Source: JBEKYD01 sp052148435 (GTDB taxonomy: Bacteria; Acidobacteriota; Terriglobia; Bryobacterales; Bryobacteraceae). Taken from it: a DNA stretch of 64,000 nucleotides. The notes under the pieces were generated by a model. It had not been told where the DNA came from. It searched no databases and saw nothing but the letters and a program-made list of their open reading frames with translations. The stretch lies in the NCBI GenBank assembly GCA_052148435.1, contig JBKQIF010000044.1:12217-76216 (forward strand). Reading direction: 5' to 3'. The translations under genes were made by a program, and so were the position numbers. Positions 39,190 through 48,990 of the stretch are shown piece after piece; within the stretch, counting starts at the first letter, position 1, and the number at the start of each line of letters is the position of its first letter.

Positions 39190-39633
39190 ATGAGACTACC
39201 GCTCTACATCTTCACAATATTCTTGGGAATAGTTCTCGCCGTCCACCTGGCGATGAATGGGAAGGTGGGAAGCGTGATGAACAACGCCCGCGTGGCCAAC
39301 GCGCTCTTCTGGTGCATCGGCGCATTGGCGGCGGTGGTTATAGGGCTGACCGGCTGGCAGGCCGGCGCCCTGGGTCCTCTCAGACGGGTGCATCCCGTGT
39401 TGCTGCTCGCCGGCATTCTCGGCGCTTCCCTGGTGTTCGCGATTGCGTGGCTCATTCCGCAAGTCGGTGCGGGACCGGTCATGATCACCTTGCTGGCCGG
39501 ACAGGTGATCGGCGGACTGCTGATGTCCCATTACGGCTGGCTAGGCTCACCGGTTCAGCCCATTACGTTGACCAAGGTCATCGGGGTTCTCGTGATGATC
39601 GCCGGCGTCGGGCTGGCGACTTTCACGAAATGA
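39190..39633 (+). CDS. DMT-superfamily membrane protein (YdcZ/DUF606-like)
   Basis: The 147-residue protein is four to five transmembrane helices: LYIFTIFLGIVLAVHLAMNG, ALFWCIGALAAVVIGLTGW, VLLLAGILGASLVFAIAWLI, MITLLAGQVIGGLLMSHYGW and VIGVLVMIAGVGLATF. The pattern LxxGxxG...GQVxxGLxxDHYGWLG is typical of YdcZ. These are predicted small-molecule exporters or half-transporters that pair up. Ribosome site: caggagaag before ATG 39190. Confidence 0.85.
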   Translation: MRLPLYIFTIFLGIVLAVHLAMNGKVGSVMNNARVANALFWCIGALAAVVIGLTGWQAGALGPLRRVHPVLLLAGILGASLVFAIAWLIPQVGAGPVMITLLAGQVIGGLLMSHYGWLGSPVQPITLTKVIGVLVMIAGVGLATFTK

Positions 39634-39690
39634 AATTGGTCTCGAAGATTCCACGACGGGTGATGAGCCTCTTGAAAGGAGCTCTTGTCG

Positions 39691-40648
39691 ATGAAAAAGA
39701 CCCGGCTGGGTAACTCGGATGTCGAAGTAAGCTCGATTTGCCTGGGGACCGACTTGATTGGCAGCAAAATAGACCGGGAGACGTCTTTCCGATTGCTCGA
39801 TCTGTTCCGGGAGAACGGCGGCACATTTGTCGATACTGGAAACTTCTATGCCGCCTGGCTGCCAGATTGTCAGGGTGGCGAAAGCGAGACTACCATCGGC
39901 CTCTGGATGAAGGAACGAGACGTCCGCGATGAGATGGCGATTGGCACTAAAGTCGGGTTCGACTATCCAGGTTGCGCCGGCGGCCGAGATCCAGCAGGAA
40001 TGTGAAAAAAGTCTCCGCAAGCTCCAGACTGATCGGATCGATTTGTATTACGCTCATCGCGACGACACCGCAACGCCCCTCGAAGAGACCATGGAGGCGT
40101 TCGACCGCCTGATCAAAACTGGCAAGGTACGGGCCATTGGGGCAAGCAACCTCAGAGTGTGGCGAATCGCCGAAGCGAATATAGTCAGGCAGTTCCGCGG
40201 GTGGTCGCAGTATTGCGCGGTCGAGCAGAGACATACCTACCTGCATCCCCGGCACGGCGCGGATTTCGGGCCGCAAATCTGCATCAACGATGATCTGAAG
40301 GACTATTCCCGTTCTCACAATATTTCGCTGATCGGTTACTCCATTCTGTTGCAGGGGGCCTATACGCGCGAGGACCGCAAGGTTCCCGCGCAGTATGCCG
40401 GTTATGAAGCTGACGAGCGCCTGAAAACGTTGAAGGCAGTGGCCCAGGAAGTGGGAGCCACAGTGAATCAGGTGATTATCGCATGGATGCTTCAGAGTAA
40501 TCCGCCAGTAGTGCCCATCGTAGGCGGAAGCCGGCCCGAGCAGCTAAGTGAGAATCTAGCAGCGCTGGGAATCACGCTCGCCGCGGACCAGATGACACGC
40601 CTGGATATGGCGGGCAGCCCTGAAATCAAGCAGGCGTGGCTGCGTTAG
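39691..40648 (+). pseudogene. Aldo/keto reductase broken by a frameshift
   Basis: The first part (from ATG 39691, ribosome site aaagga) reads MKKTRLGNSDVEVSSICLG, FVDTGNFYAAW with the catalytic Asp/Tyr, and MAIGTKVGFDYPG, then falls out of frame and stops at 40005. The rest, in another frame, reads AAEIQQECEKSLRKLQTDRI, VRAIGASNLRVWRI and ends properly at 40648 (VPIVGGSRPEQLSENLAAL). The junction is about 39962-39985. Joined, it is a full AKR of about 318 residues. Either a true pseudogene or an assembly error of one or two bases. Confidence 0.85.
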
Positions 40649-40861
40649 ACCGTTATCAAGCTGTTGCTGCCGCAGCCATACGCGCACGCCTGTCGGTCCA
40701 GCGCCATGTCATGAAGCCACGCCGGGACCTGCTTTGTGCGGCCAACCCACGCGGCATCGTGGCGCCGCCGGAAGGCCGGCGCGCCCTTGAACGCGGCGCG
40801 CCATCGACGCGGTGCCGTAGACGAAATCAAAACGGCTGCTGCACAAAAAATCAGCGCTTGA

Positions 40862-42364
40862 CTACTGCTTCTTCTGTCCCGGAGGCGGCGTCTGGACCGG
40901 CGCTCCTGGTCGTCCACGGGTCTCCCACATTACGCTCCCTGGGTAGCTCTCCCGTGACGGCAGGTAGCTGTTCGACATCGTCCCGCTCTGGTGAGCAACA
41001 AGGCCCTTATTGTAGAGAACGTACAGGCCGGTCTTACAGGCGACAACGATATCGACCTTTCCGTCGCCATCCATGTCCGCGGCGTTGACCTTCATGCCCA
41101 ATCCAATTACGTTGGTGGGCGGCGGTTGCGTGGAATTCCGGGGGTCGTCATAGGGTGGAAAGTACTGTGCGACCGGAGTGTACGTGACGATGTGGCGCCG
41201 GACGTTGCCGCCATTGAAAGTGTAATAGAAGATGAACTGCGGGTCGTACGACCCGACATCGCCGCCGTTATGGGCGAACATCTGTTTGCCGGTGATCAGT
41301 TCGAGCTTGCCGTCGCCGTACAGATCGGCTAGGGCCATGGTGTGGACGGTGGGATACTCGGTTTCAATCCAGTGCTTCACGAAGGTACGCTTGCCGCCGT
41401 CCATCTTTTGCTCGAGCCACGCCAGGCCGTAGCCGTGGTCGGAGCCAATGATCACATCGTTCAAGCCATCGCCGTTCACGTCGGCAACCAGGATCGGCAG
41501 TCCGGCGCCCGAGCTTCCGCCGGCTCCCATCCCTTGTCCGCTTCCGGCCGACTGACCGGCGGCCGCGCCCGGAGGCGGCACATAGGCCTGCCATTGCCAG
41601 TCCGGGTGCCAGATCCACGGGTCTTCGGTGGGATGCGCGGGGGCTTCAAACCAACCGGTCGTGGTGACCACATCCATTCGACCGTCGCCGTTGATGTCGC
41701 CAATTCCGTTGCCGTGGCTGACGCCGACATTTTCCGGCCCGAGGGTGTGCTCTTTGAACCACGGCGCCTGGTTGAGATGCTCGAACCAGATCAGGCTGCG
41801 GCCGGGTTTCTTAGCGAAGAAATTCACCAGCACGTCTTTGGGACCATGCCCGGAGAGGTCCCCGATCACCATCCCTTCCAGGCCGTCCGCCGCAAGCATT
41901 TGATGGTCGCGCCACTTCTGGTCAAACTTGCCCGGGTTCTCATACCACCAGATGCCTTGCCTGAGCATCCAGCCGGAACTGATGATGTCCGGGCGCCCGT
42001 CATTATTGACGTCCATCGTTCCTTCGAAATTATCATCGATGTCCGGCCCGTTAGTGGCGGCGCCTTCACGAAAACCAGCGTACTTCGTCCACTTGGGCGC
42101 GATGTAGTAGTTCCTGCCGGCGGCAATATCGAGCAGGCCATCGCCATTAATATCCAGAACCGAAGAGCATTCGGCGAACGGCCCCCACCAGTAAGTATGC
42201 TTGGCCGGGTTATGGACCGGCCCGTCGATCTTCACCGGCACGAACAGTATTTCCTTCGGCGTCTCGCCCGGCGTGTCAGCCGGAGGATTGTTGCTGGACC
42301 GTGGCGCGAAGCACGACACGCAAACACACGCGGCGGCCGTAGTCAGTAGGCATCTCGTCTTCAT
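40862..42364 (-). CDS. Exported FG-GAP/VCBS-repeat propeller protein
   Basis: The 500-residue protein starts at ATG 42364 (ribosome site aaggaga) with a signal peptide; VSCFAP could be a lipobox. At least six calcium-binding D-x-N/D-G-D-G loops recur: DINGDGLLDIAAG, DVNNDGRPDIISSG, DINGDGRMDVVTT, DVNGDGLNDVIIG, DLYGDGKLELITG and DMDGDGKVDIVVA, one per blade of a beta-propeller. A Gly/Ser/Gln-rich insert lies near residue 290. No catalytic residues are evident; binding or surface display is likely. It appears to be transcribed alone. Confidence 0.9.
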   Translation of the reverse strand: MKTRCLLTTAAACVCVSCFAPRSSNNPPADTPGETPKEILFVPVKIDGPVHNPAKHTYWWGPFAECSSVLDINGDGLLDIAAGRNYYIAPKWTKYAGFREGAATNGPDIDDNFEGTMDVNNDGRPDIISSGWMLRQGIWWYENPGKFDQKWRDHQMLAADGLEGMVIGDLSGHGPKDVLVNFFAKKPGRSLIWFEHLNQAPWFKEHTLGPENVGVSHGNGIGDINGDGRMDVVTTTGWFEAPAHPTEDPWIWHPDWQWQAYVPPPGAAAGQSAGSGQGMGAGGSSGAGLPILVADVNGDGLNDVIIGSDHGYGLAWLEQKMDGGKRTFVKHWIETEYPTVHTMALADLYGDGKLELITGKQMFAHNGGDVGSYDPQFIFYYTFNGGNVRRHIVTYTPVAQYFPPYDDPRNSTQPPPTNVIGLGMKVNAADMDGDGKVDIVVACKTGLYVLYNKGLVAHQSGTMSNSYLPSRESYPGSVMWETRGRPGAPVQTPPPGQKKQ

Positions 42365-42668
42365 ACTTTCCGGTCTCCTTCAGTGAAATCGGACCTCTTC
42401 CATTTTGGCTCCCCAATCAGGCCGTCAGCGGGGCGGACGGCCGATCCCTCCACTCTACAACGCCCACCCCGTCCCGACACTCCCTTTTCGCCGGGAGTTC
42501 GGCGCTGGTAAGCTCACCCGTGCCGCCGACTTCGGCAGCCGCGCGGTATCGTCTGGCGCCGCTCCTCGCCGCCGCGCCGAAGCCGCCCGAGCATTCACCC
42601 CGGAGGCAGTCCCGATAGGGCGCTAACGACTTGTGGGGAACAACCCGCGCCGAAACAGTTCCTCGTTA
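42365..42668. other. Gap without a supported gene
   Basis: This 304-base gap separates two minus-strand genes and should hold the promoter of the FG-GAP gene and the end of the GH18 gene. It is GC-rich, with small palindromic stretches (gccgtcagcggggcggacggc near 42420), but no frame is credible. Confidence 0.45.
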
Positions 42669-44792
42669 CTACTTAGTTGTCGGATAGGCGTGGAGTTGGA
42701 CGCCGACGACGTTGGAGAAGCTGTAGTTCCCACGGCGGTCGGCGTCGATGGTCCAGAACATCGCGCCTATCAAGGCGGGGTAGCCGGCGGGCTGTCGCAG
42801 CTTGTACTTGGTTTCGGCGGGCACCTTGCCGGTGATGATGTAGTCCATCGCCTGACTGACGATGGTGGGCGTTGTGTCTCCGGTGAGGAAGCCGACGGCA
42901 ACCTTATAGGCTGGCATGGGTGGGAAGAACTGCCCGGTAGCGCCTCCAACGTTGAAGCCCTGCAGCAGGAGTTCCGTCATGGCGGCGTGATAGTCCACGG
43001 ATCCGGGCTGATAGATCTCGCCATCGAGACCTTCCAGCGGCGGCGTGTTGTAGTCCTGCACATCTATGAAGGAGAGAATGTCGCGGATGGCGTACGCGAT
43101 GGGCAGATAGGAGCCGAACTGGCCTCCGTAACTGGGGTAGCCGGATGGGATCTGCGTACCTTCGGGCACGAGGCTGACCATGAAGCCGGGGCCGAAATGG
43201 TCGCGCAACTGGCGCAGGGCCGAGATGAGGTTCACGATGGATGGCGTGGTGGGATGCCTGAAGTCCCTGTCTCCTGGGTCGATGGAGAGAGACGGGCTTT
43301 CGAAGTCGATATCGATACCGTCGAAGCCGAACTCGGCGACGATGCGGGTGACGGAGGAGACGAAGTTCGGTACGCGCTTCGGATCGGCGAGGGTGAAGTG
43401 CTGGCCGCCGCCGCCGAGGGAAATCATGACCTTCCTGCCTTGGCTCTTCAGGTACGCGATGTCGGCCTTGAACTCGCCGGCATCGAGGCCGGCGGGTATG
43501 CGGAACCGCATGGTCCCTTCCGGTGCAGTCTCATCCGGTGTGGAGAAGGCGACGATGATGACATCCCACTGCGGCGCGACCTCTCTGAGCGGGAGGGTGG
43601 AACCCGAGGCGCCATAGCCCGGCCAGTAGCCGATGAGCCGATGTCCGTTAGCGGACCCGCTGATCGGGACTGCCGCGACGGTAGGCTTTGGAGGTGCGGA
43701 CGCCCCACGGGCGGCGCCAGCGCGTCCACCACGTGGCGGGCACGGCTTAGAATGGTCGGTGAGCGCCCGCGCGTCCGGAAAGCTGTAGGCGCTGCCAAGA
43801 CCTTCGAAGCTGCCCGTATACCAAGGCAGCAGAGCAACGTTCTGTAGATGATAGGTGACCCCATCCACATGGGCGGCAAAGGCCTTCGACGCGGGAATAT
43901 TGTTTTTGGGGTTCGTATTCGTGGGTTCGAGAAGGAAGTAGGCGGAGGCGGCGCCCGTACCACCGCAGCCGCCCTGGTCTCCCGGACGCATCGAGGAAGG
44001 ACGCAGCCAACTGGGGAAGGTGTTTCCCGGAACTTTGACGTTGCGGCCGTGGAGCAGGGGATCGTGCAGGGGATCGTTGATGAACTCCGCGAGCTGCTGA
44101 GTGAGCGGCTGCACGTCGCCATCTTCGACAACGGTGGGCGGCTTGTGGAGATACGAGGCGAGCACGAAGGAGTTTCCGGTGGCGGAGTCGACGCCGTGCG
44201 TTCCCCACGAGCAGCACTCCGTTGCGTCGCCATCGGCGTAGTAAGTGGTGTTATGCGTCATGGCGATGACGAGCTTGCCTTCCTGTTTGGCAAGTTGCTT
44301 GAAGAGTTCCTTTTGCAGAAACTCGACGTCGACGACCGCGAAGAAGCCGCCGGTCGTCTTCGAGGTTAGGATGTAGCCGTAGCCGGCGGGGATGGCGATG
44401 GTTACAGGCTTCACCCGTGGCTTACCAAGCAGCGTATGCCACGTATCGGCCTTGGGAAAGGTGGTGCGCAGCATAGCGTCGGCATATTGTGTGGTGCCCC
44501 CGGAGGGGAAGGCAAACTTGGAGAAGACCGGCGAGCGGAGGATGCGTGGTACGTCCAGCGCGGCGTCCACGATGTAGGGCTTGCCGGCGGTCTTTTTCGC
44601 GTCAAACGAGAGCGTGATGGGAACCAGCAGTACGGGGATGGTGGTGGCGCCTCCCTGTGCCGGATCGCGGCCGGCGAGAGCGTAAGAACCCTGGCCGGCG
44701 TTGTGCTGGAACGTGGGTACGGTAGTCTGCGCGTGCGCACATGGCAGCGGCGGGACGAGAAGTAAAAGCAGACAGATAGACTTGATTCGCAT
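42669..44792 (-). CDS. Secreted two-domain protein with C-terminal GH18 chitinase-like domain
   Basis: The 707-residue protein has a signal peptide (MRIKSICLLLLLVPPLPCAH). Residues about 25-365 form an unrecognised domain with a His/Cys-rich part (VIAMTHNTTYYADGDATECC and SWGTHGVDSATGNSF). After a Gly/Ala/Pro linker, residues 384-707 are GH18: HRLIGYWPGYGASG, VMISLGGGGQHF, the catalytic signature DGIDIDFE (491-498, Glu498 as acid) and FWTIDADRRG near the end. GH18 enzymes cut chitin or related N-acetylglucosamine polymers by substrate-assisted catalysis. It lies 51 bases downstream of the topoisomerase-helicase gene in the same direction. Confidence 0.88.
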   Translation of the reverse strand: MRIKSICLLLLLVPPLPCAHAQTTVPTFQHNAGQGSYALAGRDPAQGGATTIPVLLVPITLSFDAKKTAGKPYIVDAALDVPRILRSPVFSKFAFPSGGTTQYADAMLRTTFPKADTWHTLLGKPRVKPVTIAIPAGYGYILTSKTTGGFFAVVDVEFLQKELFKQLAKQEGKLVIAMTHNTTYYADGDATECCSWGTHGVDSATGNSFVLASYLHKPPTVVEDGDVQPLTQQLAEFINDPLHDPLLHGRNVKVPGNTFPSWLRPSSMRPGDQGGCGGTGAASAYFLLEPTNTNPKNNIPASKAFAAHVDGVTYHLQNVALLPWYTGSFEGLGSAYSFPDARALTDHSKPCPPRGGRAGAARGASAPPKPTVAAVPISGSANGHRLIGYWPGYGASGSTLPLREVAPQWDVIIVAFSTPDETAPEGTMRFRIPAGLDAGEFKADIAYLKSQGRKVMISLGGGGQHFTLADPKRVPNFVSSVTRIVAEFGFDGIDIDFESPSLSIDPGDRDFRHPTTPSIVNLISALRQLRDHFGPGFMVSLVPEGTQIPSGYPSYGGQFGSYLPIAYAIRDILSFIDVQDYNTPPLEGLDGEIYQPGSVDYHAAMTELLLQGFNVGGATGQFFPPMPAYKVAVGFLTGDTTPTIVSQAMDYIITGKVPAETKYKLRQPAGYPALIGAMFWTIDADRRGNYSFSNVVGVQLHAYPTTK

Positions 44793-44843
44793 ATTCGGAT
44801 TCTATAAGAGCAACGACGCCATTCGTTTGGAGCGGGAACGAAG

Positions 44844-47800
44844 TTACAAACAGGCTCGGGCGGCTATGGAGCGGCGCCCCAGAATACGATAGATCTGGGC
44901 CCCGTGTTTCTCCACTGTGCTGATTCCGATTCCGGGAATCGCCAGCAACTCCGCGGCGCTGGAGGGGCGCCGGGCGGCGATCGCTTGTAGCGCCCGGTCG
45001 CTGAAGATGCGGAATGCCGGCACTCCGCGCCGCCGGGCTTCCTCCCGCCGCCACCTGCGAAGCGCCTCTTCTAGTCCAGCGGCGGGCGCCGGAGTTTCGA
45101 CGCGGCTAGGCTGGGAAGCGGGCCGCGCAGCCTTCCTCTTCGCGGAGCGTTCCTTCTTGCGCCTGCGAAGCGGCTTCGCCGCGGCGTCATCCTTCATGAG
45201 CAACTCGACGGGAGATCCTTCCTCCACCGCGTTTCCCGCGGCCGTGAGGCTTGCTTTCCGATACGGAATGGGTTTGCCATTCTTTTCGAATACCGCCTCT
45301 GCCAGGCGGACGAGGCCGGCTCGCGCGAGAGCGCCCAGCACTTCCTCAAACGCATCGCGGCTCAGCTCGCCCTGCGGGCACAGTTCGCTATGCAGCTTGC
45401 CGGTCGCCCTGGCGCCCTCCGAACTTAGCCCCGCTAGGATTCGCGCCGCCGCCCGGCTCTCCGGCGCTGTTGCCGGCCGAAAGCGCTGCCCGATGCAACC
45501 CGACGGCGCGCAGAAGTCGCATTTGCCGCACGGCTTTCGAGCATCGGCGAAATCGCCGAAATGGCGCACCAGGGCGGCCATGCGGCACTGGCTGCTTTCG
45601 GCATACCGGTGCATCAGCTCCAGTTGTTGCTTCTTCTGCTCGCCCTGCGCGATGTAAGGCTCGCGCCAGTGGTCCTGGCCGCGGCTGATGTTTTCCGCGA
45701 AATCGACAACGACGCCGCCGTTAATCCAGAGTTTTTCGAGAGCCTTGTCGAATTCTTCCGACATGCTGCCCAGCCTGTGCTGCAGCGCGGATTTCGCCTG
45801 CGGCTCGGGGCGCAGTTGCGCAAACAAAGCATCTAGGAAGGACACGTCGGGATAGTCGCGCTCGAAAAAGAAGTCGTGCGTTTTGCGGTCGGCCCACGCA
45901 TGCATCAGGATGGTTCGGCTCGGTTTACCGTCGCGCCCCGCTCGCCCGATCTCCTGATAATACGCTTCCAGGCTTCCGGGCAACGCGGTGTGGATGACGG
46001 TGCGGATATCCGCTTTATCGATCCCCATGCCGAACGCGATAGTGGCGACCATCACTTCGATCCGGCCCGCGAGGAACTCCTGTTGGACGCGCTGGCGGTG
46101 CTCCGCCTCTAGCCCCGCATGATAGGCCGCGCAAGGGAAGTGCAGCCTCAGATCCGCCGCCAAGCCGGTGGCCTGCGCGCGCGTGGGCGCATACACGATG
46201 GCGGGACGCCGCGAGCGATCGAGGAGCAGTTGGCACGCGATGGCGGCGCGCTGCGAGGGTGCGACCTCCACGACTTCGATCGCCAGATTGTCGCGCCGGA
46301 ATCCCTGGATGAAGCGGGCCGGGCTTTGAAGCCCCAGTTGGGCGGCAATATCGTCCTGCACGATCGGTGTCGCCGTGGCGGTCAGTGCGATCACGGGGCA
46401 GGGCCGGAAGGTCGGCAGGTATTGGCCGAGCATGCGGTAGTCCGGCCGGAAGTCGTGTCCCCATTGGGAAATGCAGTGCGCTTCGTCGATGGCAATCAGG
46501 CTTGGCTTGCGTTTGGCGAGCATCTCCGGAAAGCCGCTGACGCGGAGACGCTCCGGCGCGATGAACAGGAACTGAAGATTCCCGTGCAGGTAGTCGATGC
46601 AGGCCTGGCGCGAGACGGCGCGGTCGCGTCCGGAGTGGATGCGCTCGACGGCGAAGCCGCGCTCTAGGAGCTTTGCGGCCTGGTCCTCCATGAGCGCGAT
46701 CAGCGGGCTGATCACCAGGGTTGTGCCGCCAAGCGCGATTCCCGGCAGTTGGTAACACAGCGACTTGCCCGCACCCGTCGGCATCACCAACAGGACATCT
46801 TTGCCCTCGATCACCGCTCTGCAGACCTCTTCCTGGCCGGGGCGGAAGGAAGAAAACCCAAAGGCCGGAAGCAGTTCGGAGGCGCTGGCGCCAGGTTTCG
46901 CCGGGCGGATGGCGGCTGGCCAATTCCGTTCCGCAGTTACATGTGGCGCCGGCGTCGCCGATGAAGCCGAGGGCGCCACGGTGCCGCACAAGCCGCAGGT
47001 TTTGGTCACGTACTGCTCGATGCCCTTCAGGAAAGGCGCGAGTTGCCCGGTTCCCTTCTGAATGCGGTGGAGATACGCCTCCCACTGCCCCGTCATGGCG
47101 GGGCTCTTCACGTCGGGATGCACCACCTCGATCAGCCCTACGCCCTTGTCCGTCGCCTCCAGGCTCTTGCCGTTGCGCACCATGTAGTTGCGCTTGAGCA
47201 GTACTTCGATGATGGCGGCGCGCGTGGCCGGGGTGCCCAGGCCGTGCTCTTTCATGGCATCGGAGAGTTCTTTCTCATCGAGCGTCTGGCCCGCCGTTTC
47301 CATGGCGGTCAGCAAGGTGGCTTCGGTGAAGCGGCCGGGCGGCCGCGTCTTCTTCCGCAAAACCTCCACGTCCGTGACGTCCTGCTGCTGGCCGCGCGCC
47401 AGGCCCGGAGGCAGATTCTGCTCGGGCTCCTGCTTTTCTCCTTTTCCTTTTTTGGCTTTGGCCGCGGGAGCGGCGTCCAGCACTTTCCAGCCGATCTGCC
47501 GCACCGCGCTGCCGGACGTGTGGTAGCGGTCCACGATTACGGCGTTACGGATGGCGGTAATGATGGTGGTGACCTGCCAGATGTGGTCGTCGTGCCAGGC
47601 GCCCAGCAAGCGGCGGCAGATCAGGTCGTAGATCATCCGCTCGTCGCCGGAGAGCGATGCCCCCTCGGGGGGGGTGGTGGTCGGGATGATGGCGTGATGG
47701 TCGCTCACCTTGGCGTCATCGACGAAGCGCCGGCCCAGCGGACGCTCGCCGGTGGCGGGGGCTAGGTGCTCCACATATGGCGCCTGGATGACGCTCACAA

Positions 47801-48860
47801 TCCGCGGGAGCGTGCGCGCGACGTCCTGAGACAGGTGGCGGCTATCGGTACGCGGATAACTGAGAAGCTTGTGCCGCTCATAGAGTGCCTGGGCCGTGTC
47901 GAGCGTCTTCTGGGCGCTGAATCCATACAGGCGGTTGGCGTGGCGCTGCAATTCGGTCAGGTCGTAGAGCGCTGGCGGCGGCATGCGCTCGGTTTGCGAT
48001 TGGATCGATTCGATGGCTGCCTGCCCGGTGCGCGCCCGCTCGGCGATCCCCGCAGCCTCCTCGCCATCGGCGGGGAGACGCATGGCCTGCTGCGACGACT
48101 CCTTATTTTCCACCTCCTGGCTGCGCTCTCGAATCCACCTGCCCCGATACTTGTTCTCCTCCGCCGCGCCGGTGGGGTGGAACGTTGCCAAAACCTCTAG
48201 ATAATCCTCCGGCACGAACTTCCGGATGGCGAGTTCGCGCTCCACCACCACCGCCAGCGTGGGGGTCTGCACGCGCCCCACGGAAAGATCTCTCTCCCCG
48301 TATGCCAGCGCGTAGGCGCGGGACAGGTTCATCCCGACGAGCCAGTCGGCGCGGCTGCGCCCGCGCGCGGCATCGGCGAGCGAATCGTATGCGCTTCCCG
48401 AGCGCAGGGACTCGAACCCCTGGCGGATGGCTTCCGGCGTGAGCGAAGAGATCCAGAGCCGGCGAAACGGCTTCGAGCACCCGGCCGCTTCGTAGATGTA
48501 GCGAAAAATCAGTTCGCCCTCGCGGCCGGCGTCCGTGGCGCACACGATGTGCGCAATCCGCGGTGAATTTAGAATTCGCCGCACCACATCGAACTGCTTT
48601 TTGGTCTTCTCGTAGATCACCAGCGGCCACTGGCGCGGCAGCATCGGCAGCAGGTTGCGGCGCCAGTGGCGCCATTCCGGATCGATCTCGTGCGGCTGCG
48701 CCAGTGCCGCCAGATGTCCGATGGCCCAGGTCACGACGTACCCGTTGCCGTGCAGGTAGCCGTCGCCCTTTTTCACGGCGCCGAGCACGCGCGCGATATC
48801 CCGCGCGACGGATGGCTTCTCCGCCAATACGGCTATGCCTTCCGATCCAGGATCCGCCAT
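44844..48860 (-). CDS. Topoisomerase III fused to RecQ helicase with HRDC-like tail
   Basis: About 1338 residues from ATG 48860 (a GTG two codons earlier is possible). Residues about 10-630 are TopB: Toprim AEKPSVARDIARVLGA and TDAGREGELIFR, the catalytic tyrosine in KLLSYPRTDSRHL (about 335), and GLGTPATRAAIIEVLL. A single CxxC (CGLC, about 623) remains at its end. Residues about 660-1130 are RecQ: Walker A VMPTGAGKSLCYQLP, IDEAHCISQWGHDFRPDY, the motif VI QEIGRAGRDG and zinc cysteines CGKCDFC. A winged helix follows, then a basic linker and HRDC (about 1262-1335). Together TopoIII and RecQ dissolve double Holliday junctions and separate linked DNA; here both are one chain. Confidence 0.95.
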   Translation of the reverse strand: MADPGSEGIAVLAEKPSVARDIARVLGAVKKGDGYLHGNGYVVTWAIGHLAALAQPHEIDPEWRHWRRNLLPMLPRQWPLVIYEKTKKQFDVVRRILNSPRIAHIVCATDAGREGELIFRYIYEAAGCSKPFRRLWISSLTPEAIRQGFESLRSGSAYDSLADAARGRSRADWLVGMNLSRAYALAYGERDLSVGRVQTPTLAVVVERELAIRKFVPEDYLEVLATFHPTGAAEENKYRGRWIRERSQEVENKESSQQAMRLPADGEEAAGIAERARTGQAAIESIQSQTERMPPPALYDLTELQRHANRLYGFSAQKTLDTAQALYERHKLLSYPRTDSRHLSQDVARTLPRIVSVIQAPYVEHLAPATGERPLGRRFVDDAKVSDHHAIIPTTTPPEGASLSGDERMIYDLICRRLLGAWHDDHIWQVTTIITAIRNAVIVDRYHTSGSAVRQIGWKVLDAAPAAKAKKGKGEKQEPEQNLPPGLARGQQQDVTDVEVLRKKTRPPGRFTEATLLTAMETAGQTLDEKELSDAMKEHGLGTPATRAAIIEVLLKRNYMVRNGKSLEATDKGVGLIEVVHPDVKSPAMTGQWEAYLHRIQKGTGQLAPFLKGIEQYVTKTCGLCGTVAPSASSATPAPHVTAERNWPAAIRPAKPGASASELLPAFGFSSFRPGQEEVCRAVIEGKDVLLVMPTGAGKSLCYQLPGIALGGTTLVISPLIALMEDQAAKLLERGFAVERIHSGRDRAVSRQACIDYLHGNLQFLFIAPERLRVSGFPEMLAKRKPSLIAIDEAHCISQWGHDFRPDYRMLGQYLPTFRPCPVIALTATATPIVQDDIAAQLGLQSPARFIQGFRRDNLAIEVVEVAPSQRAAIACQLLLDRSRRPAIVYAPTRAQATGLAADLRLHFPCAAYHAGLEAEHRQRVQQEFLAGRIEVMVATIAFGMGIDKADIRTVIHTALPGSLEAYYQEIGRAGRDGKPSRTILMHAWADRKTHDFFFERDYPDVSFLDALFAQLRPEPQAKSALQHRLGSMSEEFDKALEKLWINGGVVVDFAENISRGQDHWREPYIAQGEQKKQQLELMHRYAESSQCRMAALVRHFGDFADARKPCGKCDFCAPSGCIGQRFRPATAPESRAAARILAGLSSEGARATGKLHSELCPQGELSRDAFEEVLGALARAGLVRLAEAVFEKNGKPIPYRKASLTAAGNAVEEGSPVELLMKDDAAAKPLRRRKKERSAKRKAARPASQPSRVETPAPAAGLEEALRRWRREEARRRGVPAFRIFSDRALQAIAARRPSSAAELLAIPGIGISTVEKHGAQIYRILGRRSIAARACL

Positions 48861-48990
48861 CGTCACATATCAGTGTAGCCGCGGACGCGAAGAACCCGGT
48901 ACCCGTCGCGCCCGCCGCAGGGGAGGCGATCAGAGTCCGAGGTAGCGGATCTGAACGGGCGTCCATCCTCCCGCGGCCCGCGATCGACGG

